Assembly: GCF_029813785.1 (NCBI RefSeq)
Contig: NZ_JARVKY010000031.1
Coordinates: 1-64,000 of the forward strand
Length of the DNA: 64,000 nucleotides
Direction: 5' to 3'
Origin: Streptomyces sp. DH41
GTDB lineage: Bacteria; Actinomycetota; Actinomycetes; Streptomycetales; Streptomycetaceae
Below the pieces are notes generated by a model. That model searched no databases, had not been told where the DNA came from, and saw only the letters and a program-made list of their open reading frames with translations. Positions 38,364-47,329 of this stretch are shown in pieces (the first letter of the stretch is position 1; every line of letters begins with the position of its first letter). The position numbers and the translations under genes were made by a program.

Positions 38364-39152
38364 ATGCGCACCGCCCTGCTCCAGAGCTCCGGCCGACCCG
38401 GCTCCACCGTCGAGAACCTCAGGGTCCTCGACGAGGCCGCGGGCCGTGCCGCCGCCGGGGGTGCCGGGCTGCTCGTCACCTCCGAGCTGTTCCTGACCGG
38501 GTACGCGATCGGCGACGACATCGGCCGCCTCGCCGAGCCCGCCGACGGCGACGCGGCCGGCGCGGTCGCGAAGACCGCCACGCGGCACGGCCTCGCCGTC
38601 GCCTACGGCTACCCCGAGCGGGCCGGCGAGAGCGTCTTCAACTCCGTGCAGCTGATCTCCGCCGACGGTGCCCGCCTGGCCAACTACCGCAAGACCCACC
38701 TCTTCGGCTGCTTCGAGCACGACCACTTCGTCCCCGGCGAGCAGCCGGTCGTGCAGGCCGAGCTGAACGGTCTCACCGTCGGCCTGATGATCTGCTACGA
38801 CGTCGAGTTCCCGGAGAACGTGCGCGCCCACGCCCTGGCCGGCACCGACCTGCTGCTCGTGCCGACCGCGCAGATGCACCCGTTCCAGTTCGTCGCCGAG
38901 TCCGTCGTGCCCGTGCGGGCCTTCGAGAACCAGATGTACGTGGCGTACGTCAACCGCGTCGGCCGGGAGGGCGAGTTCGAGTTCGTCGGGCTGTCCGTCC
39001 TCGCCGGCCCCGACGGCACCGCCCGCGCCCGGGCGGGACGCGCGGAGGAACTGGTCCTCGCCGATGCCGACCCGGCCTTCCTCGCCGCCTCCCGCGAGGC
39101 CAACCCGTACCTGAAGGACCGCCGCCCCGGCCTCTACGGGTCCCTGGCCTGA
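38364..39152 (+). CDS. Nitrilase-superfamily amidase, DavA-like (5-aminovaleramidase)
   Basis: A 262-aa carbon-nitrogen hydrolase with the triad Glu41 (SELFLTGY), Lys110 (NYRKTHLFG) and Cys144 (MICYDVEFPEN). It looks closely similar to Pseudomonas DavA, which hydrolyses 5-aminovaleramide to 5-aminovalerate in lysine breakdown. The next gene encodes the DavB-like oxygenase that would make this amide, which strongly supports the call. Other amides are possible substrates, so confidence in the exact reaction is moderate. The gene is 51 bp before the DavB-like gene. Confidence 0.82.
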   Translation: MRTALLQSSGRPGSTVENLRVLDEAAGRAAAGGAGLLVTSELFLTGYAIGDDIGRLAEPADGDAAGAVAKTATRHGLAVAYGYPERAGESVFNSVQLISADGARLANYRKTHLFGCFEHDHFVPGEQPVVQAELNGLTVGLMICYDVEFPENVRAHALAGTDLLLVPTAQMHPFQFVAESVVPVRAFENQMYVAYVNRVGREGEFEFVGLSVLAGPDGTARARAGRAEELVLADADPAFLAASREANPYLKDRRPGLYGSLA

Positions 39153-39202
39153 CCCCCCGCCGCCACCTCCCCCGTTCCACCCGTGCAAGGAGCCCGTACC
39201 CC

Positions 39203-40900
39203 ATGACGTCCACCGTGCCCAACGCGATCGAGCACGCAGACGAGCAGCAGCCGCCGATCACCATGTTCGGGCCGGACTTCCCGTACGCGTACGACGACTT
39301 CCTCGCCCACCCGGCGGGCCTCGGCCAGATACCGGCGACCGAGCACGGCACCGAGGTCGCGGTCATCGGCGGCGGCCTGTCCGGCATCGTGGCCGCCTAC
39401 GAGCTGATGAAGATGGGCCTCAAGCCCGTCGTCTACGAGGCCGACCGGATCGGCGGCCGGCTGCGGACCGTCGGCTTCGACGGCTGCGACGAGTCGCTGA
39501 CCGCCGAGATGGGCGCGATGCGCTTCCCGCCGTCCTCCACCGCTCTCCAGCACTACATCGACCTGGTGGGGCTCGAGACGCGCCCGTTCCCCAACCCCCT
39601 CGCCGAGGCGACGCCCTCGACCGTCGTCGACCTCAAGGGCGAGTCGCACTACGCCGAGACGCTCGACGACCTGCCCCAGGTCTACCGCGACGTCGCCGAC
39701 GCCTGGGCGAAGTGCCTCGAGGAGGGCGCCGACTTCTCCGACATGAACCGCGCCCTGCGCGAGCGCGACGTCCCGCGCATCCGCGAGATCTGGGCGAAGC
39801 TGGTCGAGAAGTTCGACAACCAGACCTTCTACGGCTTCCTCTGCGACTCGGAGGCCTTCAGGTCCTTCCGCCACCGGGAGATCTTCGGCCAGGTCGGCTT
39901 CGGCACCGGCGGCTGGGACACCGACTTCCCCAACTCCATCCTGGAGATCCTCCGCGTCGTCTACACCGAGGCCGACGACCACCACCGCGGCATCGTCGGC
40001 GGCTCCCAGCAACTGCCGCTCAGGCTCTGGGAGCGCGAGCCGGAGAAGACCGTCCACTGGCCGTACGGCACCTCGCTGAAGTCCCTGCACACGGACGGCG
40101 AGCCGCGCCCGGCGGTGACCCGGCTCACCCGCACCGCCGGCAACCGCATCACCGTGACCGACGCCGACGGCGACATCCGCACGTACCAGGCGGCGATCTT
40201 CACCGCCCAGTCCTGGATGCTGCTCTCGAAGATCGCGTGCGACGACTCGCTCTTCCCGATCGACCACTGGACGGCGATCGAGCGGACCCACTACATGGAG
40301 AGTTCCAAGCTCTTCGTGCCGGTGGACCGCCCCTTCTGGCTGGACAAGGACGAGGACACGGGGCGGGACGTCATGTCGATGACGCTCACCGACCGCATGA
40401 CCCGCGGCACCTACCTGCTGGACGACGGCCCCGGCAAGCCCGCCGTCATCTGCCTCTCCTACACCTGGTGCGACGACAGCCTGAAGTGGCTGCCGCTGTC
40501 CGCGAACGAGCGGATGGAGGTCATGCTGAAGTCGCTGGGCGAGATCTACCCGAAGGTCGACATCCGGAAGCACGTCATCGGCAACCCGGTGACGGTCTCC
40601 TGGGAGAACGAGCCGTACTTCATGGGCGCGTTCAAGGCCAACCTCCCCGGTCACTACCGCTACCAGCGGCGCCTGTTCACACACTTCGTGCAGGACGAGC
40701 TGCCCGAGGACAAGCGGGGCATCTTCCTCGCCGGCGACGACATCTCCTGGACGGCCGGCTGGGCCGAGGGCGCCGTCCAGACCGCGCTGAACGCGGTCTG
40801 GGGCGTCATGCACCACTTCGGCGGGCAGACCGACGCGGCCAACCCGGGCCCGGGTGACGTCTACGACGAGATCGCGCCGGTCGAGCTTCCCGAGGACTGA
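39203..40900 (+). CDS. Flavin amine oxidase, DavB-like (L-lysine 2-monooxygenase family)
   Basis: A 565-aa FAD enzyme. The dinucleotide fold is at about 50-80 (EVAVIGGGLSGIVAAYELM, then VVYEADRIGGRLR). The C-terminal FAD motif is GIFLAGDDISWTAGWAEGAVQTALNAVWG. The N-terminal segment ITMFGPDFPYAYDDFLAHPAGLG is close to that of Pseudomonas DavB. DavB oxidatively decarboxylates L-lysine to 5-aminovaleramide using oxygen; related enzymes act on Phe or Trp. A lysine role is favoured by the adjacent DavA-like amidase and shared promoter pattern with a cationic-type permease. The ATG has AAGGAG upstream. The next pathway genes (davD/davT) are not here. Confidence 0.85.
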   Translation: MTSTVPNAIEHADEQQPPITMFGPDFPYAYDDFLAHPAGLGQIPATEHGTEVAVIGGGLSGIVAAYELMKMGLKPVVYEADRIGGRLRTVGFDGCDESLTAEMGAMRFPPSSTALQHYIDLVGLETRPFPNPLAEATPSTVVDLKGESHYAETLDDLPQVYRDVADAWAKCLEEGADFSDMNRALRERDVPRIREIWAKLVEKFDNQTFYGFLCDSEAFRSFRHREIFGQVGFGTGGWDTDFPNSILEILRVVYTEADDHHRGIVGGSQQLPLRLWEREPEKTVHWPYGTSLKSLHTDGEPRPAVTRLTRTAGNRITVTDADGDIRTYQAAIFTAQSWMLLSKIACDDSLFPIDHWTAIERTHYMESSKLFVPVDRPFWLDKDEDTGRDVMSMTLTDRMTRGTYLLDDGPGKPAVICLSYTWCDDSLKWLPLSANERMEVMLKSLGEIYPKVDIRKHVIGNPVTVSWENEPYFMGAFKANLPGHYRYQRRLFTHFVQDELPEDKRGIFLAGDDISWTAGWAEGAVQTALNAVWGVMHHFGGQTDAANPGPGDVYDEIAPVELPED

Positions 40901-40938
40901 ACCTCCCGGCTGAGGGGGCCGCTGAGCCGGACGGCCCC

Positions 40939-41865
40939 CTAGACCCCGGCCGCGCGAGCCTTCTCGTACACCTCGGCGGCCAGATCCTTCAGCTCCCCGG
41001 CGTCCCGTGCGGAGCCCTGGAGGTCGATGAGGATCTCGTCGAGGCCGATCCCGGCGTGCGCGGCGAGATCCTCGACGATCTGGTCGACGCTGCCGTGGAA
41101 GGGGCGGCGGTCGGTGCCCCCTCGACCCGACGCGCGGTACCGGGTGTTGACCCGCAGCACCGTGCGGATCGGCTCCGTGCGGCCCCGCTCGGCGGCCAGG
41201 TCCTGAAGCCGCCGCAACTGTCCGGCCACGGTCTCGGCGCCGATGCCGTTCGGCAGCCAGCCGTCGGCGTGGTCGACCAGCCGGCGCCGGGCCCGGCCGC
41301 TGCCGGCCGCCAGCAGGATCGGGATCGGCCGGGCGGGCTTGGGGCCGACCACGGCGGACGCGATCCTCGTGACGTCACCCTCGTACACCACCGGGTCCGG
41401 GCCCCAGACCGCGCGGCACACCTCGATCAGCTCGTCCAGGGCCCGGCCGCGCTCGGCGAACGGCCGCCCGGACGCCGCGTACTCGTCGTGGGACCAGCCC
41501 GTGCCGAAGCCGGCGACGACCCGGCCGCCGCTCGCCGCGTCGAGCGTGGCCAGCGTCCTGGCCAGCTGGAACGGGACGTGCAACGGGGCGACCAGGACGC
41601 TGCTGCCCAACTCCGCCCGCTCGGTGGCCGCGGCGGCGAGGGTCAGGGTGACCAGCGGCTCCGCCACGCTCCGGTACTCGTCCGGCCAGGGCAGGCCCTC
41701 GATGCCGTACAGCCCCTGGGTGGCGGGCTCGGGGAACAGGGCCCGCTCGAAGACCCACAGGCTCTCGTAGCCCGTCCGTTCCGCCGCGCGGGCCACGTCG
41801 GGGACGTCCTTGCCGAGGTCGTACTGCCGCATCTGGGGGAGGCCGAGTCCGAGCCGGGTCGTCAT
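40939..41865 (-). CDS. LLM-class (F420-dependent type) oxidoreductase
   Basis: A 308-aa luciferase-like TIM-barrel protein. Typical segments: LGLGLPQMRQYDLGKDV at the start, ATERAELGSSVLVAPLHVP, and GRVVAGFGTGWSHDEYAASG, then PIPILLAAGSGRARRRLVDHADGW. Actinobacterial members mostly use F420; flavin use is also possible. Substrate unknown. It converges on the DavB-like gene, with 38 bp between stops. Confidence 0.85.
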   Translation of the reverse strand: MTTRLGLGLPQMRQYDLGKDVPDVARAAERTGYESLWVFERALFPEPATQGLYGIEGLPWPDEYRSVAEPLVTLTLAAAATERAELGSSVLVAPLHVPFQLARTLATLDAASGGRVVAGFGTGWSHDEYAASGRPFAERGRALDELIEVCRAVWGPDPVVYEGDVTRIASAVVGPKPARPIPILLAAGSGRARRRLVDHADGWLPNGIGAETVAGQLRRLQDLAAERGRTEPIRTVLRVNTRYRASGRGGTDRRPFHGSVDQIVEDLAAHAGIGLDEILIDLQGSARDAGELKDLAAEVYEKARAAGV

Positions 41866-41968
41866 GCCTGGGTGCTCCTTCGCAGTCGGGGTGCGATGTC
41901 GCCCGAGGTTTCAACGTACAGCGATCTCACGGCGGTTCCGGGAGCGCGCACCGGGCACCGGGGTCGGA

Positions 41969-42664
41969 TCAGTCCGGCAGCGGGGTGAGCAGCATGCGTC
42001 CCGCGAAGCCCACCGCGGAGTCCAGCCGCTCGGTGAACTCCCCGGCGACATCGGGCAGCCGGCGCAGCGCCCACAGCGCGCGGGCCGCCGTCCAGGTGGC
42101 GTCGCGGGCGCGCTCCAGACTCCAGGCGCCGAGCAGATGGGTCAGCGGATCGGCGACCTGGAGGACGTCCGGACCCGGCATCAGCTCGTCGCGGACGCGC
42201 TCCTCCAGCGACACGAGGAGATCGCCCACCCGGTCGAACTCGTCCTCCAGCTCGACGGGTTCGCAGCCGAGCGTACGACAGGTGGCCACCACGGCCAGCG
42301 CGAGATCGTGGCCGATGTGCGCGTTGATGCCCGCCAGCGCGAACTGCAACGGCCGTACGCCGGGGTGGCGGCGGAACTGGAACAGGGGCCGCCAGCACGC
42401 GGGCGGACGGCGTCCCTCCTCGAGCGCGTCGACGGCGGCCAGGTAGCGCTCCGCGAACCGCACGTCCAGCGCGATCGCCGCCCGCGCGTCCCCGAGACGA
42501 CCGCTGTCGATGTGCCGGTCGACCGCCTCGGTGACGGCCAGGTAGACGCGGTTGAAGACCGCCACCCCGTCCCGGGCGGGCAGCGTCGTGTCGAGGGCAC
42601 GCATCCGGGAGAGGACGGCGTCCACCGTTTGGACGTCCGCCGTGACTTGTTCGCAGTACGCCAT
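41969..42664 (-). CDS. DUF5995-family protein
   Basis: A 231-aa protein that I place in the DUF5995 family from the central stretch FALAGINAHIGHDLALAVV with conserved His residues. Mostly helical; no signal peptide. Function unknown. ATG start at 42664; only about 100 bp separates it from the divergent GH6 gene, so the promoters probably overlap. Confidence 0.7.
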   Translation of the reverse strand: MAYCEQVTADVQTVDAVLSRMRALDTTLPARDGVAVFNRVYLAVTEAVDRHIDSGRLGDARAAIALDVRFAERYLAAVDALEEGRRPPACWRPLFQFRRHPGVRPLQFALAGINAHIGHDLALAVVATCRTLGCEPVELEDEFDRVGDLLVSLEERVRDELMPGPDVLQVADPLTHLLGAWSLERARDATWTAARALWALRRLPDVAGEFTERLDSAVGFAGRMLLTPLPD

Positions 42665-42766
42665 GGCGGCAGCGTGGCACCTTTAGGCTGACGGAAGTGC
42701 CGGCGGGCCCGACGCTTCCCCAGAACGGGGGAACGCGCCCGTCGCGCGGGGGAGGGGGAACCCTAC

Positions 42767-43999
42767 GTGTCAGGCCTTCGTGCCCGGCGCCTGGCCGCTC
42801 GCAGGGCCGAGCGCAGGCGTGCCGCCCGCCGCAGCGCGATGGTCGCGGCGGCGTCCGTCGTGGTCGCGGTGGGCACCGCGACCGGAATGCTGTCCGCGCT
42901 CGGTGACGACGGCGGCGGTATGGACGAGGCCCGTCCAAAGGTGACGCGGTCGCCGCTGTTGCGGTCCCTGCCCGTAGTGCCGTCCCCGTCCGTGTCGGCG
43001 ACGCCGTCGGTCTCCGCCTCGGCCTCGCCCTCCGCCTCGGCGAGGAGGACGAGCCCCGGCCCCTCGCCGAAGCCGAAGAGGAAGTCCGGGACGTCGGAGA
43101 AGTCCGACGCGCAGGAGTCCCGGACCTCCCCGGCCTCCACCCGCCTCTACCGGCACCCCGAATCGCAGGTCCTCGACTGGGTCCGGGCCCACCCCGACGA
43201 CCCGCGCCAGGACGTCATCCGGTCCCGCATAGCCGACCACCCGGCCGCCGTGTGGTTCGCCGACTACACGCCCGGGACCATCACCTCCCGGGTCCGCGCC
43301 GTCACGTCGGGCGGTGCCGAGGCGGGCCGGGTGCCCGTGGTGGTGCCGTACGCGATACCCGACCGGGACTGCGGCGGCCACTCCCAGGGCGGGGCGCCCG
43401 ACCTCGACGCCTACGACGACTGGATCGACCGCTTCGCCGCCGGGCTCGGCTCCGGTGACGTCATCGTCGTCCTGGAGCCCGACTCGGTCGCCCAGGCGGA
43501 GTGCATGTCCGCGGATGAGCGCGCCGACCGCTTCGCCTCCCTGGCCCGGGCCGGCCGGGTCCTGAAGGACGCCAACCCGAACGCCCGGGTCTACTTCGAC
43601 GCGGGGCACTCCGGCTGGCACGCGCCCGCCAAGCAGGCGGGCTGGCTGAGGCAGGCGGGCGCCGCCTCGGCCGACTCCTCCGACGGCATCTTCAGCAACG
43701 TGTCCAACTTCCACACCACCGCCGACGAGGTCACCTACGACCGCGCGGTCCTCGACGCCCTCGGCGGCCCCCCGAGCCTGGGCGCCGTCATCGACACCAG
43801 CCGCAACGGCAACGGCGCCCCGGCCGACGGCGAGTGGTGCGACCCGGCCGGCCGCGAGATCGGCCGCGCGCCGACCCTGAGCACCGGCATGGGGCGCGTC
43901 GACGCCTACCTGTGGGTCAAGCTGCCCGGGGAGTCGGACGGCTGCAAGGGCAAACCGGGCACGTTCACGCCGTCCTACGCCTACGACTTGGCACGCTGA
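42767..43999 (+). CDS. Secreted or anchored glycoside hydrolase family 6 (endoglucanase type)
   Basis: GH6 enzymes cut beta-1,4-glucans such as cellulose with inversion. The 410-aa protein has an Arg-rich start and a signal/anchor helix (about 24-44), then a Ser/Pro/Lys-rich linker to about 120. The catalytic domain has VPYAIPDRDCGGHS with the acidic residue near 197, and VVLEPDSVAQ with Asp239. No carbohydrate-binding module is present. GTG start with GGAGGGGG upstream. The end overlaps the convergent uracil permease gene by 19 bp. Confidence 0.88.
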   Translation: MSGLRARRLAARRAERRRAARRSAMVAAASVVVAVGTATGMLSALGDDGGGMDEARPKVTRSPLLRSLPVVPSPSVSATPSVSASASPSASARRTSPGPSPKPKRKSGTSEKSDAQESRTSPASTRLYRHPESQVLDWVRAHPDDPRQDVIRSRIADHPAAVWFADYTPGTITSRVRAVTSGGAEAGRVPVVVPYAIPDRDCGGHSQGGAPDLDAYDDWIDRFAAGLGSGDVIVVLEPDSVAQAECMSADERADRFASLARAGRVLKDANPNARVYFDAGHSGWHAPAKQAGWLRQAGAASADSSDGIFSNVSNFHTTADEVTYDRAVLDALGGPPSLGAVIDTSRNGNGAPADGEWCDPAGREIGRAPTLSTGMGRVDAYLWVKLPGESDGCKGKPGTFTPSYAYDLAR

Positions 44000-45393
44000 G
44001 ACCCGTCACCGCCGTCCTTGGCCTTCTCGTCGTACGACGACGTGCCCTCGTCCAGCAGCGGCCCCTGCGTCTTGAGGTGGGCCGGGGCGAAGGCCCGCAG
44101 CGCGTGGTAGCCGGTGATGACGACCACGGTGCCGAGCGCGATGCCGCTGAGCGAGAAGGTGTCGGTGAACTCCATGCTGACGTTGCCGACGCCGATGATG
44201 ATGCCCGCGGCGGCCGGCACCAGGTTCAGCGGATTGCGCAGGTCCACCTTGGCGTTGATCCAGATCTGCGCGCCGAGCAGGCCGATCATGCCGTAGAGGA
44301 TGACCGTGATGCCGCCCAGCACACCGCCGGGGATCGCGGCCACGACCGCGCCGAACTTCGGACAGAGACCGAAGAGGAGGGCGAAGCCCGCGGCGGCCCA
44401 GTAGGCGGCCGTCGAGTAGACCCGGGTCGCGGCCATCACACCGATGTTCTCGGAGTACGTCGTGTTCGGCGGGCCGCCGACCGCGGTGGACAGCATCGAG
44501 CCGACGCCGTCCGCGGAGATCGCCGTGCCGAGCTTGTCGTCGAGGTTGTCGCCGGTCATCTCGCCGACCGCCTTGACGTGCCCGGCGTTCTCCGCGACCA
44601 GCGCGATGACGACCGGCAGGGCGACCAGGATCGCCGACCACTCGAAGCTCGGCCCGTGGAAGGACGGCAGCCCGATCCAGTCGGCCTGGCCCACGGCGGA
44701 GAAGTCCAGCCGCCAGTGGTCGGTGAGCTTCCCGCTGCCGTCCACCGAGTGGATCTTCCCGAAGACCTGGTCGAGGACCCAGGAGAGGACGTATCCGAAG
44801 ACCAGCCCCAGGAAGATCGCGATCCGGGACCAGAAACCGCGCAGGCAGACCACGGCCAGACCGGTGAACAGCATCACCAGCAGCGCCGTCCACTGGTCCT
44901 GCGGCCAGTAGGTGGAGGCGGTGACGGGGGCCAGGTTGAAGCCGATCAGCATCACCACCGCGCCGGTGACGATCGGCGGCATCGCGGCGTGGATGATCCG
45001 TGCCCCGAACCGCTGCACGGCGAGCCCCACCAGGAACAGCGCGGCACCGACGACGAGAACCGCGCCGGTCACCGTGGCGCTGGTGCCGCCCTGGGCCCGG
45101 ATGACGGCGGCGACGCCGACGAAGGAGAGCGAGCAGCCGAGGTAGCTGGGCACCCGGCCGCGGGTGGCGAGCAGGAAGATGACGGTCGCCACGCCCGACA
45201 TCATGATCGCGAGGTTGGGGTCCAGGCCCATCAGGACCGGAGCCACGAAGGACGCCCCGAACATGGCCACCACATGCTGGGCGCCGAGCCCGGCCGTGCG
45301 GGGCCACGAGAGCCGTTCGTCGGGGCGGACCACCGCTCCGGGGGCGGGTACCTTTCCGTCCCCGTGCAGCTTCCAGCGCACGCCGAGGTCCAT
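43981..45393 (-). CDS. Uracil/xanthine permease (NCS2 family)
   Basis: A 470-aa permease with about 14 predicted helices. The family signatures are GAQHVVAMFGASFVAPVLMG near the start and the AENAGHVKAVGEMTG segment (the NCS2 substrate-site Glu). Highest resemblance is to uracil permeases (UraA type), but xanthine or other bases are possible. The start ATG at 45393 has only a weak ribosome binding site; the frame is open for 23 codons upstream. It ends convergently with the GH6 gene. Confidence 0.88.
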   Translation of the reverse strand: MDLGVRWKLHGDGKVPAPGAVVRPDERLSWPRTAGLGAQHVVAMFGASFVAPVLMGLDPNLAIMMSGVATVIFLLATRGRVPSYLGCSLSFVGVAAVIRAQGGTSATVTGAVLVVGAALFLVGLAVQRFGARIIHAAMPPIVTGAVVMLIGFNLAPVTASTYWPQDQWTALLVMLFTGLAVVCLRGFWSRIAIFLGLVFGYVLSWVLDQVFGKIHSVDGSGKLTDHWRLDFSAVGQADWIGLPSFHGPSFEWSAILVALPVVIALVAENAGHVKAVGEMTGDNLDDKLGTAISADGVGSMLSTAVGGPPNTTYSENIGVMAATRVYSTAAYWAAAGFALLFGLCPKFGAVVAAIPGGVLGGITVILYGMIGLLGAQIWINAKVDLRNPLNLVPAAAGIIIGVGNVSMEFTDTFSLSGIALGTVVVITGYHALRAFAPAHLKTQGPLLDEGTSSYDEKAKDGGDGSQRAKS

Positions 45394-45568
45394 GGTGAGG
45401 TTTCGCTTTCTCTGTACGTGAGGACTGTCCGGACCATTGTCAGGGGTGCCGCGTGGTCCCACGTCCCGCGCCCCCGGCTGACCAGCACCTTCCTGGTCAT
45501 CGATACTGAGCGACCGCTTAGGATGGAGTGGATCCGCCGTACGTGAGACAAGACCAGGAGTCCCGCCC

Positions 45569-46027
45569 GTGACCGCCGAAGCCCCCGCCGCCCCCGTTCT
45601 CTCCTACGGCCGGCTCGTCCCCGTCACCGTCCACTTCGACGACCTGGACGCGCTCGGCCTGCTGCACAACGCCCGCTACCCGGTGATGGTCGAACGGGCC
45701 TGGGCCGAGCTGTGGACCGAGCACGGCTTCCGGTTCGAGGGCGACTGGGCGGCGGCCGGTGACGCCTGCAACGCGGTCAAGGAACTGACGATCACCTACG
45801 AGGCGCCCGTCACCCGGCCGGGCGCGTACGCCGTCCACCTCTGGCTGGACCGGCTCGGCACGACCGGGCTGACGTACGGCTTCCGCTTCTGCTCCGCGGA
45901 CGGCGCCACCACCTACGCCCGCGGCACCCGCGTGCTGGTCCGGCTGGACTCCGGGACGCTGCGCCCGGCGCCGTGGAGCGACACCTTCAGGACTGCCGGT
46001 CGGGCACTGCTGCGTTCGGCGGACTGA
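45569..46027 (+). CDS. Hotdog-fold acyl-CoA thioesterase (4HBT type)
   Basis: A 152-aa thioesterase. The family signature is HFDDLDALGLLHNARYPVMVERA (the Asp in the first helix is catalytic in 4-hydroxybenzoyl-CoA thioesterases). It probably hydrolyses acyl-CoA; substrate unknown. GTG start with CAGGAG upstream. It overlaps the convergent MFS gene by 41 bp. Confidence 0.85.
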   Translation: MTAEAPAAPVLSYGRLVPVTVHFDDLDALGLLHNARYPVMVERAWAELWTEHGFRFEGDWAAAGDACNAVKELTITYEAPVTRPGAYAVHLWLDRLGTTGLTYGFRFCSADGATTYARGTRVLVRLDSGTLRPAPWSDTFRTAGRALLRSAD

Positions 46028-47198
46028 CCTTCCGGCGCTCCCGGTCCCCGGCGCGCAGCACCTTCGCGAACACCACCAGGCAGAAGGCCAGCGCCGTCAC
46101 CAGACCGAACGACACCACCAGGCTGGTCGCCTGGGCCAGACCGCCGATCGCGCTCGGGGCGACCAGACCGGAGGTGTACGTGATGGTGGCGACGCCCGCG
46201 ATGGCCAGGCTGGGGTTGGAGCCGGCGCGGCCGGCCGCGGCGAAGCACAGCGGGATGACGACGGCGATGCCGAGACCCATCAGCGCGAAGCCGGTCATCG
46301 CCACCGCCGGATGGCCCCCGGCGACGATGAGCAGACCGCCCAGGGTGGCCAGCACACCGCTCACCCGGACCGTGCGCACCGCGCCGAACCGGTCCACCAC
46401 CTTGTCCCCGGCGAACCGGGCCAGCGCCATGGTCAGCGTGAAGCCCGTCGTGCACGCCGCCGCCAGACCGGCCGAGGCCTCCAGCTGGTCCCGCAGGTAG
46501 ACCGCCGACCAGTCCAGGCTCGCGCCCTCGGCGAACACCGCGCAGAACCCGACCGCGCCGATCAGCAACGCCGACCTGGGCGGCAGCGCGAACCTCGGCG
46601 GCGGATCCTCGTCCTCGGCGGGCTGGAGGTCCAGCACCCGGGAGCAGGCCACCAGGCCCGCCACCGTCAGCACCGCGGCGGCCAGGGCGTGGTGCAGCCG
46701 GGCGTCCGCGCCCAGGTGGGCGGCGAGCGTGCCGGCCGCCGAGCCGATCAGGGCGCCCGCGCTCCACATACCGTGCAGGCCCGACATGATCGACTTGTCG
46801 AGCCGGTTCTCGATCTCGACACCGAGCGCGTTCATCGCCACGTCCGACATGCCCGCCGTGGCGCCGTAGACGAACAGGGCGAGACACAGGGTGAGCAGGT
46901 TCGGCGAGAGGGACGGCAGGACGAGGGCCAGCGTCCACAGGGCCAGCAGGCCCCGCAGGGCGGTGCGGGCACCGAAGCGGTGGCTGACGCGGCCTGCCAG
47001 CGGCATGGCGACCGACGCGCCGAGCGCCGGGAAGGCGAGCGCTAGGCCCAACTGGCCCGCGCTCACCCCGGCATGGTCCTGGATCCACGGCACGCGCGTC
47101 GCGAACGAGCCGGTGACGGCCCCGTGCACGGCGAAAACGGCCGCCACGGCGTACCGGGCGCTCCTCACCTCGCGTCGCTCGTAGACCACTGTGCTCAT
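45987..47198 (-). CDS. MFS transporter, divergent from ROK regulator
   Basis: A 403-aa MFS protein with 12 predicted helices. Features: the first helix pair around AVFAVHGAVTGSFATRVPWIQDH, and GRVSHRFGARTALRGL as the loop 2-3 motif. Similar proteins (fucose/YbjJ-like) move sugars or drugs. ATG at 47198 with GGAGGG upstream. Expressed away from a ROK-family regulator with a palindrome between them, so the pair is probably a regulator-transporter unit responding to a sugar. Confidence 0.86.
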   Translation of the reverse strand: MSTVVYERREVRSARYAVAAVFAVHGAVTGSFATRVPWIQDHAGVSAGQLGLALAFPALGASVAMPLAGRVSHRFGARTALRGLLALWTLALVLPSLSPNLLTLCLALFVYGATAGMSDVAMNALGVEIENRLDKSIMSGLHGMWSAGALIGSAAGTLAAHLGADARLHHALAAAVLTVAGLVACSRVLDLQPAEDEDPPPRFALPPRSALLIGAVGFCAVFAEGASLDWSAVYLRDQLEASAGLAAACTTGFTLTMALARFAGDKVVDRFGAVRTVRVSGVLATLGGLLIVAGGHPAVAMTGFALMGLGIAVVIPLCFAAAGRAGSNPSLAIAGVATITYTSGLVAPSAIGGLAQATSLVVSFGLVTALAFCLVVFAKVLRAGDRERRKVSPPNAAVPDRQS

Positions 47199-47253
47199 TC
47201 TCCGGCCCTCCGTCGGGTCTGCCGTACTGCCTGCCTCCACTGCGTCGCGTAAA

Positions 47254-47276
47254 CTATCAGGGTCCCTTCCTGATAG
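47254..47276. promoter_or_regulatory. Operator palindrome between MFS and ROK genes
   Basis: A perfect dyad CTATCAGG-GTCCCTT-CCTGATAG has 8-bp arms and a 7-nt spacer. It lies 56 bp before the MFS start and 54 bp before the ROK start. Divergent placement makes it the likely ROK operator for both genes. Confidence 0.75.
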
Positions 47277-47329
47277 ATAGGGGATTACCGGCGCGGACCC
47301 CCGCGCCGCCGATCTGGAAGGATCCCGGC

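Noticed and set aside
37565..39202. Upstream extension of the DavB-like frame
   Set aside because: The frame is open by chance through the davA gene; the extension is Arg/Pro-rich and the true start at 39203 has a ribosome binding site.
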